A DNA stretch of 64,000 nt, from contig NZ_CP113917.1 in NCBI RefSeq assembly GCF_029395475.1, positions 1,426,001 through 1,490,000 on the forward strand. Direction: 5' to 3'. Made by a program: the position numbers and the translations under genes. Below the pieces are notes generated by a model. It did no database searches and had not been told where the DNA came from. It saw nothing but the letters and a program-made list of their open reading frames with translations. The DNA comes from Bifidobacterium sp. ESL0775. Its GTDB lineage: Bacteria; Actinomycetota; Actinomycetes; Actinomycetales; Bifidobacteriaceae. Shown here in pieces: positions 55,884-64,000 of the stretch (its first letter is position 1; each line of letters starts with the position of its first letter).

Positions 55884-57368
55884 TCACTTCTTTTCCTTGA
55901 GGAGCTCCTCACGAAGCGCCGCGAGCTTGTCGGAACCGGCAAGCGTGCCTTCGGATTCGTTGTCCGAAGAGTACTTGGTGGATTCCTGCTGAGGGGCCTT
56001 CTCGGCGCGCGAGCCCTGGCCGTCCTCGGCGGCGGATTCCTCCGCGCCTTCGAGTTCCTTGGCGACGAACGCCTTATGCTGCTCCCACAAATCGTGGGCG
56101 GCCGCATACTGGTTCTCCCACTCCTCGCGCTGCTTCTCGTAACCGGCGATCCATTCGTTGGTCTGCGGGTCGAAGCCTTCGGGGTACTTGTAGTTGCCAT
56201 CCTCGTCGTAATCGGCGGGCATGCCGTAGAGCGCCGGATCGAAGTCCTCGCTGGACGGATCGACGGAGTCGTTGGCCTGCTTCAGCGACAGGGAGATGCG
56301 GCGACGGTCGAGATCGACGTCGATGACCTTGACGAAGATCTCCTCGCCCTGCTTGACGACGGTCTCCGGGTTGTCGACGTGACGGTTGGCGAGCTCGGAA
56401 ATGTGGACCAGGCCCTCGATGCCGTCTTCGACGGAAACGAACACGCCGAACTGCACGATCTTGGTGACCTTGCCCTTGACGATCTGCCCGGGAACGTGGG
56501 TGCGCGCGAAACGCTGCCACGGATCTTCCTGCGTCGCCTTGAGCGAGAGCGAAATACGCTCGCGATCCATGTCGACGTCGAGCACCTCGACGGTGACCTT
56601 GTCGCCGACCTTGACGACCTCGGACGGATGGTCGATGTGCTTCCAGGAAAGCTCGGAAACGTGGATGAGTCCGTCCACCCCGCCGAGATCGACGAACGCG
56701 CCGAAGTTGACGATGGAGGAAACGGTGCCTTCACGGATTTGGCCCTTCTTGAGCTGCGCCAGGAAGGTCTCGCGGACCTCGGACTGGGTCTCCTCAAGAT
56801 ACTGGCGACGGGAGAGCACCACGTTGTTGCGGTTCTTGTCGAGCTCAAGGATCTTGGCCTTGATCTTCTGGCCGATGTAAGGCGAAAGGTCGCGGACGCG
56901 ACGCATTTCGACCAGCGATGCAGGCAGGAAGCCACGCAGGCCGATGTCGACGATCAGGCCGCCCTTGACAGCCTCGATGACGGTGCCTTCGACAACGCCG
57001 TCGTCGTTCTTGATCTTCTCGATATCGCCCCAGGCGCGCTCATACTGGGCACGCTTCTTGGACAGGATAAGACGTCCTTCCTTGTCTTCCTTGGTGACGA
57101 CAAGGGCTTCGACGGTGTCGCCGACTTCAACGACTTCGTCGGGATTGACATCCTTCTTGATGGAAAGTTCGCGGGAGGGAATGACACCCTCGGTCTTGTA
57201 GCCGATGTCGAGCAGCACTTCGTCGTGATCTACCTTGACGACCGTGCCCGTGACCAGATCACCATCATCGAAATTCTTGATAGTGGAATCGACTGCCTTG
57301 ATGAAGTCTTCTTCGGTGCCGATATCGTTGATCGCGACCTTGGTGACTTCGTTATTGTTTTCTGCCAT
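55884..57368 (-). CDS. rpsA: Ribosomal protein S1
   Basis: 494 residues, typical for actinobacteria. Four S1 RNA-binding repeats are visible, starting around residues 37 (GDLVTGTVVKVDHDEVLL), 124 (GTVIEAVKGGLIVDIG), 210 (GTVSSIVNFGAFVDLGG) and 296 (GKVTKIVQFGVFVSVEDG). The C-terminus is acidic and disordered. The leader (AAGAAACCACGTTTA) has no Shine-Dalgarno sequence, as for rpsA in other bacteria where S1 regulates its own translation. Confidence 0.96.
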   Translation of the reverse strand: MAENNNEVTKVAINDIGTEEDFIKAVDSTIKNFDDGDLVTGTVVKVDHDEVLLDIGYKTEGVIPSRELSIKKDVNPDEVVEVGDTVEALVVTKEDKEGRLILSKKRAQYERAWGDIEKIKNDDGVVEGTVIEAVKGGLIVDIGLRGFLPASLVEMRRVRDLSPYIGQKIKAKILELDKNRNNVVLSRRQYLEETQSEVRETFLAQLKKGQIREGTVSSIVNFGAFVDLGGVDGLIHVSELSWKHIDHPSEVVKVGDKVTVEVLDVDMDRERISLSLKATQEDPWQRFARTHVPGQIVKGKVTKIVQFGVFVSVEDGIEGLVHISELANRHVDNPETVVKQGEEIFVKVIDVDLDRRRISLSLKQANDSVDPSSEDFDPALYGMPADYDEDGNYKYPEGFDPQTNEWIAGYEKQREEWENQYAAAHDLWEQHKAFVAKELEGAEESAAEDGQGSRAEKAPQQESTKYSSDNESEGTLAGSDKLAALREELLKEKK

Positions 57369-57509
57369 TAAACGTGGTTTCTTTGTTATTAGTTGGATGG
57401 ATATTATCGTTATTAAGTTATGTTGGCGGCCTTTCGGCCACGCAAGTCATAAGATTACTAGTCGCCCTAGTCAAAGAGCTTTGAACAATCCGGGCGTGTC
57501 GCGAGCGCC

Positions 57510-58406
57510 TCAGCCAAGTTTTCGCTCGGCCATCTCCACGACGTTCGCCAGGAGCATCGCGCGGGTCATCGGCCCCACTCCCCCGGGGTTCGGCGTATAC
57601 GCGGAACTCAAGGCGTGGCAGGCCTTGTCGATGTCGCCGCGCACGCGGTAACGTCCGGCCTCCTCGTCGTAGACGCGGGAGACGCCGACATCGACCAGCA
57701 CCGCCCCCGGCTTGACGTCCTCGGGCTTCACAAATCCGGCACGGCCGACGGCGGCGACAATCACATCGGACGCACGCAGATGCTTCTGGATGTCCTTGGT
57801 GCCGGTATGGCACAACGTCACGGTGGCGTTCACGTCTTTCGCCGTAAGCATGAGGCCGATGGTGCGGCCCACGGTGATGCCGCGGCCGACGACGCAGACG
57901 TCCTTGCCCTTGAGATCGATGCCGTAATGCCTCAAAAGCGTGATGATGCCACGCGGCGTGCAGGGTTGCGGCGCGGGGTTCCTGCCGTCGATATGCGTGA
58001 CGAGCTCGCCCAGATTGGCCGGATGCATGCCGTCGGCGTCCTTGGCGGGGTCGACGTGGGCGATGACCTTGTTGGCGTCGACGCCCTTGGGCAGCGGCAG
58101 CTGGACGATGTAGCCCGTGCATTTGGGGTCGGCGTTGAGCCGCTCCACCTCGTCGATGATCTCCTGCTGGCTGGCGGTCTCCGGCAGCTCGACGGCGATC
58201 GAGGCGATGCCGACCTCGGCGCAGTCCTTGTGCTTGCCGGCCACGTATTTGCGCGATCCGACGTCATCACCCACGAGGATGGTTCCAAGCCCCGGTTCGA
58301 CGCCTTGGGCCTCGAGCCTCTCCACACGCTCACTCAGGTCCTGCTTGATCGCCGCCGCAGCGGCCTTTCCGTCGAGTTTGAGAGGAGTCTGTTCCCCGTC
58401 AGCCAT
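57510..58406 (-). CDS. folD: Methylenetetrahydrofolate dehydrogenase/cyclohydrolase
   Basis: 298 residues. FolD motifs: [16 protein letters not shown] with the catalytic Tyr-xxx-Lys, [37 protein letters not shown] and [13 protein letters not shown]. It interconverts methylene- and formyl-THF in one-carbon metabolism. AAGGAA precedes the ATG. Confidence 0.96.
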   Translation of the reverse strand: MADGEQTPLKLDGKAAAAAIKQDLSERVERLEAQGVEPGLGTILVGDDVGSRKYVAGKHKDCAEVGIASIAVELPETASQQEIIDEVERLNADPKCTGYIVQLPLPKGVDANKVIAHVDPAKDADGMHPANLGELVTHIDGRNPAPQPCTPRGIITLLRHYGIDLKGKDVCVVGRGITVGRTIGLMLTAKDVNATVTLCHTGTKDIQKHLRASDVIVAAVGRAGFVKPEDVKPGAVLVDVGVSRVYDEEAGRYRVRGDIDKACHALSSAYTPNPGGVGPMTRAMLLANVVEMAERKLG

Positions 58407-58756
58407 AATCGTTCCTTAATACGTATGTCTCTTTTATCGCTATCCGCGCCAAAATTCCATAGCGGACGCCATATCTATGAATGGTACGCGAACGCCTGCC
58501 GCGGGATGCGGCGTGTCCTTTATACGTCATATCCCTTGTTTATAGCCAATTATCACCATCGTGCAGATTCGTCATTGCCATTGATATATGGTTTCGTGGA
58601 TAAAGCCTACAAAATGCCATTCACCGCAAGCTCTAGACACGTCACGAATCGTCAATGGTCTACTCTATCTTTAGTTGAAAATGATTTTCATTTTCGCACT
58701 GTTTTCATGCCGCTATACTGGAATGAAAAATGCGTGACGCACAACAAGGGGTCAAC
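58407..58756. promoter_or_regulatory. folD-znuA intergenic region with Fur-family box
   Basis: Holds a perfect 7-1-7 dyad TGAAAAT-G-ATTTTCA at 58676-58690 (Fur/Zur type), then a -10-like TATACT at 58714-58719 with a weak -35 (TTTTCG) at 58691-58696. The remainder upstream shows no coding potential. Confidence 0.8.
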
Positions 58757-59854
58757 ATGAAACGAATTGGATGGGCCACAAAAGCCGCGGCATTGCTGGG
58801 CGCGATATGCATGACGCTCGGCTTCGCGGCCTGCGGCGCCGGCAACGACTCCCAGCCCCAATCCTCGGGCAATGGCGGCAATGCCAAGCAGTCAGCGAAA
58901 GGCCCGATCAACGTGGTCGCATCCATCAACCAATGGGGCACGCTGGCCAAAGAGATCGGCGGGCCGGACGTCAAGGTGACCTCGATCGTCAACACCGTTT
59001 CCGTGGACGCACACGACTTCGAACCGCAAACGGCCGACATGGCCAAGCTGCAAACCGCGGAAATCGTCGTGGTCAACGGAGCGGGATACGACAGCTGGGC
59101 GAGCAAGTCCATCGTCAAAGGCGCCACAAGCGTTTCGGCGGCCTCGGCGGTCGGCGCCAGCACCGGAGACAACCCGCACCTGTGGTTCTCCAAGGACGCG
59201 CGCCGAGCCACGGCGACAGAACTCGAGGACGTCTTCGCCAAGGCGAGGCCGGCCAAGGCCAAGCAATTCGAGGCAAGGCTCAAGATCTGGAAGGCCAGCG
59301 AGACCAAACTCGAGGACTCCATGAAGACGTTCGCGCAAAAACACAAGGACGCGACCTACGGCGCCACAGAACCTGTCGCCTATTACCTCATGGACGATCT
59401 GGGCTTCGACGACAAGACGCCCAAGGGTTATACGCAGGCGGTCAGCTCCGAAGGCGAGCCCGCGCCAAGCGACCTGCAGAAATTCCAGCATCTGATTTCC
59501 GGACGCGACGTCAACCTCCTGATCAACAACACGCAGGAGGCCAACAACACCACCAACCTCTTGACCGGGACGGCCGGACGTACGGAGGTGCCGGTCGTCG
59601 ACGTCAGCGAGCAGATGCCGCAAAACCAGACCACGCTCACCGGGTGGATCACGGCGCTCATGAAAAGCATCGACAAGGCCATGGCCGACTTCAAAGCCAG
59701 CGAGGCCGACCACCAGAAGGTGGGCGCCCCAGGCAATTCGGGGCAATCCTCACAGCCTGCCGAATCCGGCAATGGCGCGAGCTCGAACCAACAGCCTTCC
59801 ACTTCGAATGGCTCGGTACCTTCCAATGAGGGGCAGACCGACCCTGGTAAGTGA
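58757..59854 (+). CDS. znuA: Metal-binding lipoprotein of a zinc/manganese ABC transporter
   Basis: 365 residues. Signal peptide with lipobox ending LGFAACG (Cys25). Metal ligands expected in the cluster A-I family: His85 in VDAHDFEP, His140 in DNPHLWF, and in the third position Glu204 (ATEPVAYYL), with Asp281 or Glu284 as candidates for the fourth. A Glu third ligand is seen in Mn-binding PsaA/MntC, while Zn-type ZnuA uses His. The C-terminus is a Ser, Gly and Asn-rich tail. AAGGGG precedes the ATG at 58757. Confidence 0.88.
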   Translation: MKRIGWATKAAALLGAICMTLGFAACGAGNDSQPQSSGNGGNAKQSAKGPINVVASINQWGTLAKEIGGPDVKVTSIVNTVSVDAHDFEPQTADMAKLQTAEIVVVNGAGYDSWASKSIVKGATSVSAASAVGASTGDNPHLWFSKDARRATATELEDVFAKARPAKAKQFEARLKIWKASETKLEDSMKTFAQKHKDATYGATEPVAYYLMDDLGFDDKTPKGYTQAVSSEGEPAPSDLQKFQHLISGRDVNLLINNTQEANNTTNLLTGTAGRTEVPVVDVSEQMPQNQTTLTGWITALMKSIDKAMADFKASEADHQKVGAPGNSGQSSQPAESGNGASSNQQPSTSNGSVPSNEGQTDPGK

Positions 59855-59941
59855 TTACACGAAGCCTGCAGATTCATTCATTGAATCGACATCTATAGAT
59901 GGATGGATCTGTTCACTTTTGGAACAATCATATCTACTAGT

Positions 59942-59970
59942 TGAAAATGATTCTCAGTTTCAGTTATGAT
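59942..59970 (+). promoter_or_regulatory. Fur-family box and promoter of znuC
   Basis: The dyad TGAAAAT-G-ATTCTCA (one mismatch from perfect) at 59942-59956 overlaps a TTGAAA -35 at 59941-59946; 18 bases later is TATGAT (59965-59970). A repressor bound there would cover the promoter. Confidence 0.85.
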
Positions 59971-60039
59971 GAAGTAAGCATCATTACTTTCGGGAAACCC
60001 ATATCTCCGGTGATTGCACCGGACGGAAAGACGCGGACC

Positions 60040-61116
60040 ATGGCACACCACACCACCGAAGTGCAACCGAACGGGAAACCAGGGGGAACCAACGAGGTAC
60101 CCGCACTGGTCTTCGAGGATGCAGGTATCAAACGCGGCGAGCGGATCATCTGGCAGCACGGCAACTTCTCAATACCCTCCGGCTCCATCACAGCCATCGT
60201 CGGCACGAACGGAGCGGGCAAGACCACCATGATGAAAGCGGAGCTGGGCCTTCTACCGCTGGCGAGCGGCCGGCTGACCGTGCTTGGCGGGCCGGCGGGG
60301 ACCACCAATCATCTCATCGGCTACGTCCCCCAGAACTACGCGGGTGACATCGAATCGAACCTCACCGCGGAGCAATCCGTGCTGCTGGGGCTCACCGGAA
60401 CAAGATTCGGCATCCACCCCACCACGCGGGCGCAACGGACGCGGGCGCGCGAGGCCATGGCTTTCACCGGTGTCGATGGCATACGGCATTACCGGCTTTC
60501 CGAGCTTTCCGGAGGGCTGCGCCAGCGCGTCGCCATCGCGCAGGCTCTGGTGAGCGGGCCGAAACTGCTGATGCTCGACGAGCCGCTGGCCAACCTCGAC
60601 CTGGCCGCACAACGCGAGACGGTGCATGTGTTGGCCAAGCTCAACCACGAGATGGGCATGACCATCCAGGTGGTCGCCCACGACCTCAACATGCTGCTGC
60701 CCATCCTCGACGGCGCGGTGTATCTGCTCGATGGACACCCGCACTACGCGAGGATGAACGAGGTCTTGGACGCCGACCTGCTTACCCACCTCTACGGCAC
60801 GAAGGTGCAGGTGGTCACCACCCCTCAGGGCGACATGTTCGTCACGCCCGGCCCGGACGAACCCGACGACGTCACCCCGGACATCCACAAGCCGGTTGAG
60901 GTGGCCCGCTTCCATCGCCATGGCGGCGCCAGCCCACGGACCAGTGGCGCCAATCCGCCAGGCGCCGGCGAATATCCCAACTCGGCCGTTAGCGGCGAAA
61001 CACCACGGCTTTTCGAAGGCGCACTTTCACGCGCACGTGACCATTCCTCGCAACGAGGAAACGGCCACGACGATAACGATAATGGCAACGACAATCGGCG
61101 GGAGGATGGACGATGA
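60040..61116 (+). CDS. znuC: ABC transporter ATPase, zinc/manganese uptake type
   Basis: 358 residues. Walker A GTNGAGKTT, Q-loop YVPQNYAGDIESN, signature LSGGLRQRVAIAQ, Walker B LLMLDEPL. The C-terminal 80 residues are an unusual His, Asn, Asp and Gly-rich tail that might bind metal. The ATG at 60040 follows GGAAAG; an earlier in-frame start would run through the operator. It overlaps the permease gene by four bases. Confidence 0.92.
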   Translation: MAHHTTEVQPNGKPGGTNEVPALVFEDAGIKRGERIIWQHGNFSIPSGSITAIVGTNGAGKTTMMKAELGLLPLASGRLTVLGGPAGTTNHLIGYVPQNYAGDIESNLTAEQSVLLGLTGTRFGIHPTTRAQRTRAREAMAFTGVDGIRHYRLSELSGGLRQRVAIAQALVSGPKLLMLDEPLANLDLAAQRETVHVLAKLNHEMGMTIQVVAHDLNMLLPILDGAVYLLDGHPHYARMNEVLDADLLTHLYGTKVQVVTTPQGDMFVTPGPDEPDDVTPDIHKPVEVARFHRHGGASPRTSGANPPGAGEYPNSAVSGETPRLFEGALSRARDHSSQRGNGHDDNDNGNDNRREDGR

Positions 61117-61949
61117 GCGACGTGCATTTCGGGTTCAATGGGGAATGGCAATCCATACTGCTGGCGCCGTTCATGCACAACGCCTTCATCGCCGGCCTGT
61201 GTATCGCTTTGGCCGCCGGGGTGATGGGCTACTTCACCATCGCCCGCCACTCCACCTTCGCAGCGCACGCGCTGGCGCACATCGGGCTGCCGGGGGCCAC
61301 GGGGGCCGTCCTGCTCGGGCTGCCGGTCTCGCTGGGGCTCGGCGTCTTCGCGCTGGGCGGGGCGATCACCATCGGCGCGCTGGGCAAGAAGGCCTCGCAA
61401 CGGGAGATCGCCACGGGCACCGTGCTCGCCTTCGCCACCGGCCTTGGGCTGTTTTTCTCGCGCATGTCGAGTTCGGCCTCGCAGCAGATGCAGGCCATTC
61501 TGTTCGGCTCGATTCTGACCATCACGGACGACCAGGTATTGGGCTTCGCGATTTTCGACGTGCTGCTGCTGGCGGTGATGGCCATCGTCTACCGACCGCT
61601 GCTCTTCAGCTCCTTGGACGAGCAAGTGGCGCAGGCCAAGGGCGTGCCGATCGGGGTGATGAACGTGCTGTTCATGGCCATCATGGCCGGCGTCATCACC
61701 ATCGCCGTGCCAGCCGTCGGCACGTTGCTCATCTTCGCGCTGGTGGTGACCCCAGCGGCCACGGCGAACATCCTCACCAGCACGCCGCTGCGTTCGATGG
61801 TGCTTTCCAGCGTGCTGTGCCTGGTTTCGATCTGGGGCGGGCTCGTGTTCTCCGCGATGTTCCCCACTCCCCCGAGCTTCATCATCGTCACGATCTCAAC
61901 GCTCTTCTGGCTCATCGCCAAAGGCGTGGAAGCGTTGCGTCGCCACTAA
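61113..61949 (+). CDS. znuB: ABC-3 family metal permease
   Basis: 278 residues with about eight membrane segments. ABC-3 permease signatures are SSLDEQVAQAKGVPIG and GTLLIFALVVTPAATANIL. Overlaps znuC at ATGA, so the two are co-translated. It is the membrane channel of the ZnuACB-like system. Confidence 0.92.
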   Translation: MSDVHFGFNGEWQSILLAPFMHNAFIAGLCIALAAGVMGYFTIARHSTFAAHALAHIGLPGATGAVLLGLPVSLGLGVFALGGAITIGALGKKASQREIATGTVLAFATGLGLFFSRMSSSASQQMQAILFGSILTITDDQVLGFAIFDVLLLAVMAIVYRPLLFSSLDEQVAQAKGVPIGVMNVLFMAIMAGVITIAVPAVGTLLIFALVVTPAATANILTSTPLRSMVLSSVLCLVSIWGGLVFSAMFPTPPSFIIVTISTLFWLIAKGVEALRRH

Positions 61950-61964
61950 AAAGCATGACTTACG

Positions 61965-62007
61965 CGTTGGGGCCATCCTGTTGATTTCACAGGATGGCCC
62001 CAACGCA
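61965..62007. terminator. Bidirectional terminator between znuB and carD
   Basis: A perfect 18-bp inverted repeat (GCGTTGGGGCCATCCTGT) with a seven-base loop lies between convergent genes, ending both transcripts. Confidence 0.9.
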
Positions 62008-62051
62008 TTTGAAAGACCAGAAAGCACTCTCACCAGCCGCCGCTGGTTTCG

Positions 62052-62663
62052 CTACTTCTTTTTCGAATTGCCCTTGGCGTCCTTGTTCTCGGCCTCGACC
62101 CTCGCCAAAGTCTGGCTCGCCGGTTCCTCGGGAGCCTGCGAATGGTGTTTGGCGTCTTGCGCGGTCGGTTCGGCATAGCCGAGATTGACATCGAGCAGGT
62201 GCTGGGCCTCGTCCTCGTCGATCTTCTCCGAAAGCGCGATTTCCGAGGTCAGGATGTTGCGGGCGCGGGTCAGCATGCGCTTCTCGCCGGCGGAGAGACC
62301 GTGCTCGTCGACGTCACGCTGCGCCAGGTCACGTACGACCTCGGCGATTTTGTTGACCTCGCCGGTGGCGATCTTCTCGACGTTCAGCTTGTAGCGCCGC
62401 GACCAGTTCATCTTCTCGTTGTCGACGATCGGCGTGCGCAAAATCTCGAAGACCTTGGCGACTTCCTTGCCGTCGACGATGTTGCGGATACCGACTTTCT
62501 TCGCGTTCTCGACGGGGACCTCGATGACCAAACCGTCGCTGGAAAGCACTGAAAGCTGCAGATAGTCGCGCGTGACACCCTTCACCGTACGTTTTTCGAA
62601 AGCTGTGACCTTAGCCGCACCGTGACGCGGATAAACGACGACATCGCCAACTTTGTAATCCAT
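62052..62663 (-). CDS. carD: CarD-like RNA polymerase-binding regulator
   Basis: 203 residues. N-terminal CarD/RID domain: MDYKVGDVVVYPRHGAAKV and GLVIEVPVENAKKVGIR; C-terminal helices with NWSRRYKLNVEKIATGEVNK. CarD stabilises open complexes at rRNA and many other promoters. The start at 62663 follows GGAGGTTCC. It has a Lys-rich tail. Confidence 0.93.
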   Translation of the reverse strand: MDYKVGDVVVYPRHGAAKVTAFEKRTVKGVTRDYLQLSVLSSDGLVIEVPVENAKKVGIRNIVDGKEVAKVFEILRTPIVDNEKMNWSRRYKLNVEKIATGEVNKIAEVVRDLAQRDVDEHGLSAGEKRMLTRARNILTSEIALSEKIDEDEAQHLLDVNLGYAEPTAQDAKHHSQAPEEPASQTLARVEAENKDAKGNSKKK

Positions 62664-62846
62664 GGAACCTCCGGGAACGCTCATACGCAACATTGCTAAG
62701 TTTTTCACGCGCCGCGGACGTTTGCCCTCGCCGCGAACCTACGAAACCTTAAGAAAAACGGCTGAAAACCTCAAACGGCCGCGAATTGGGTGCGCCGGAA
62801 CCTATACTGGATTGTTTGTAGCAATGTTTTTGAAAGGCGGAGACAC

Positions 62847-63593
62847 ATGCTCAACACTTCGGCACATCAGAAGACACCGCGCACCATCTTGGTGGTCGAG
62901 GACGAGCCCGATCTCGCCACGGCCATCGCCCAGCGCATCACGGCCAATGGGTGGACCGCGCGCGTGGCGGGAGATGGAGCGAGCGCGGTGCGCGCCGCCA
63001 GCCAAATCAAGCCCGATCTGGTGATCATGGACATCATGTTGCCCGTCATGGACGGCATCGAGGCCACCAAGCGCATCATCGCCGAGCGCCCGGTGCCGGT
63101 GCTGATGCTGACCGCCCGCGATTCCGAGGCCGACAAGGTCATGGGCCTTTCCGCCGGTGCCGATGACTACATGACCAAGCCTTTCTCCCCACGCGAGCTC
63201 ATCGCCCGCTGCGAGGCCCTGCTGCGCCGCGTCGAACGCGCCACCTTGATCGCCAAGAACAACGAGAACGAGAAGGTGCTGGACTTCGGTTCCTTGGTCA
63301 TCGATCCGCGCCAACGCATCGTCACCCAGGACGGCAAGCAGGTGCATCTGACCCCCACGGAATTCGATCTGCTCGCCACGCTTGCCCGCAAGCCGAAGTC
63401 GGTGTTCAAGCGCGAGAAGCTTTTGGAAGAGGTCTGGGACTGGCCCGACGCCTCGGGCACCCGCACCGTCGATTCGCATGTCAAGGCGCTGCGCCACAAG
63501 CTCGGCAGCGACATGATCCGCACCGCGCATGGCGTCGGTTACGCCTTCGAGCCGCCCGAGGATGGCGACGCCGCCTCGCAGCCCGCGCAATGA
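62847..63593 (+). CDS. OmpR/PhoB-family response regulator
   Basis: 248 residues. Receiver: VVEDEPDLA (Glu18-Asp19-Glu20), phospho-acceptor Asp62 (MDIMLPVMDG), YMTKPF with Lys near 111. Winged helix effector: LTPTEFDLLATLARKP, RTVDSHVKALRHKLG and GVGYAFEPP. AAAGGCGGAG precedes the ATG at 62847. It is followed by a histidine kinase gene, forming a two-component pair; MtrA/RegX3-type roles in cell wall or phosphate control are possible. Confidence 0.93.
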   Translation: MLNTSAHQKTPRTILVVEDEPDLATAIAQRITANGWTARVAGDGASAVRAASQIKPDLVIMDIMLPVMDGIEATKRIIAERPVPVLMLTARDSEADKVMGLSAGADDYMTKPFSPRELIARCEALLRRVERATLIAKNNENEKVLDFGSLVIDPRQRIVTQDGKQVHLTPTEFDLLATLARKPKSVFKREKLLEEVWDWPDASGTRTVDSHVKALRHKLGSDMIRTAHGVGYAFEPPEDGDAASQPAQ

Positions 63594-63683
63594 CAGAAAC
63601 CACAGCCCTGCGGGGCTGCTTTTCATATAACCCGTTTTTCGTATAATCCCCAGTCGTAAATAAAAGAACGCAGTGATCGCAGC

Positions 63684-64000
63684 ATGACCAACCACACACA
63701 CCAATCCGGCAAGAGGATTCTGGACAACGAACGTCCGATAGGGTTCTTCTCATCGCTCAAGGTCGAGCTGAGCGTCATCATCGTCATCGCCACGGCCATC
63801 GCCTTCGTCATGGCCTGGTTCCTTTTGAAAGTGGGCCTGAGCGGCTGGATCGCCATGCCGCTGACGCTGGTGGTGGCGCTGGGGATCACCTATTTCTTCT
63901 CGCGCGGGCTCACCTCCCCTTTGCGCCAGATGCGCGACGCCGCCAAGGCGATGAGCGAGGGCGACTACACGGTGCGCGTCAAGGTCAACGACCAAAGCCA
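63684..64000 (+). CDS. Sensor histidine kinase, N-terminal part only
   Basis: The first 105 codons (the final codon incomplete) before the window ends. Two hydrophobic segments near residues 28-50 and 55-72 are separated by a very short loop, followed by a HAMP linker (TSPLRQMRDAAKAMSEGDYT). The catalytic domains lie outside. GATCGC precedes the ATG weakly; translation may be coupled to the regulator gene 90 bases upstream. Confidence 0.85.
   Translation, partial: MTNHTHQSGKRILDNERPIGFFSSLKVELSVIIVIATAIAFVMAWFLLKVGLSGWIAMPLTLVVALGITYFFSRGLTSPLRQMRDAAKAMSEGDYTVRVKVNDQS

Overview
The window is about 60% G+C and looks like a Bifidobacterium chromosome carrying an integrated prophage. Two things point to Bifidobacterium. 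The first is the run polA, ANTAR response regulator, tRNA, pyk, terC, uvrB, coaE, rpsA. The second is the actinobacterial style of the genes: a CarD regulator, an OmpR-type regulator followed by a sensor kinase, and a PolA with a degenerate proofreading domain. The genus is an inference from sequence; no species is claimed.

Positions 1 to about 36,160 are a tailed (siphovirus, HK97-type head) prophage that enters from the left edge and ends at a tRNA-Pro gene. Read from right to left on the minus strand it has these modules: integrase (plus strand) with paired arm-type repeats beside the tRNA; a lysogeny block with an XRE-like repressor, an ImmA-type metallopeptidase, a membrane-associated protein of unknown function and a small basic protein; a divergent operator region; a BRO antirepressor and small HTH proteins; a tightly overlapped early operon with a RusA resolvase, Cas4/RecB-like nuclease, SSB-like protein and a helicase-primase of unusual domain order beside an iteron array; then HNH nuclease, TerS, TerL, portal, protease, capsid, connectors, tail tube, tail chaperones made by -1 frameshifting, tape measure (frame-disrupted), tail tip proteins, a tail protein ending in an SGNH hydrolase, a holin candidate and a GH25 endolysin cut by the window edge. 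Three small plus-strand genes (1315, 19082, 20711) sit against the direction of the lytic operons and look like morons.

Positions 36,161 to 64,000 are host chromosome. They hold a polytopic membrane protein, a Nudix hydrolase, a NIF3-family protein, polA, an ANTAR regulator, a tRNA with a Leu anticodon but a short variable loop, pyk, terC, uvrB and coaE. Next is an L-ascorbate-type PTS operon (ulaCABG plus a 6-phosphogluconate dehydrogenase homologue) under a divergently placed or upstream RpiR regulator. It is followed by rpsA, folD, a znuACB-like metal uptake cluster with Fur-family 7-1-7 boxes, carD, and an OmpR-type response regulator with the start of its histidine kinase.

Six genes shorter than 60 codons or hidden by overlaps were read directly from the sequence (20711, 22039, 27734, 28314, the frameshifted T part at 10550, and the truncated endolysin at 1). 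The items most worth follow-up are the permuted SF3 helicase-PrimPol protein with its iterons, a perfect 21-bp inverted repeat inside the antirepressor gene, the frame break in the tape measure gene, the unknown gene at 33373, and the short Leu-anticodon tRNA.
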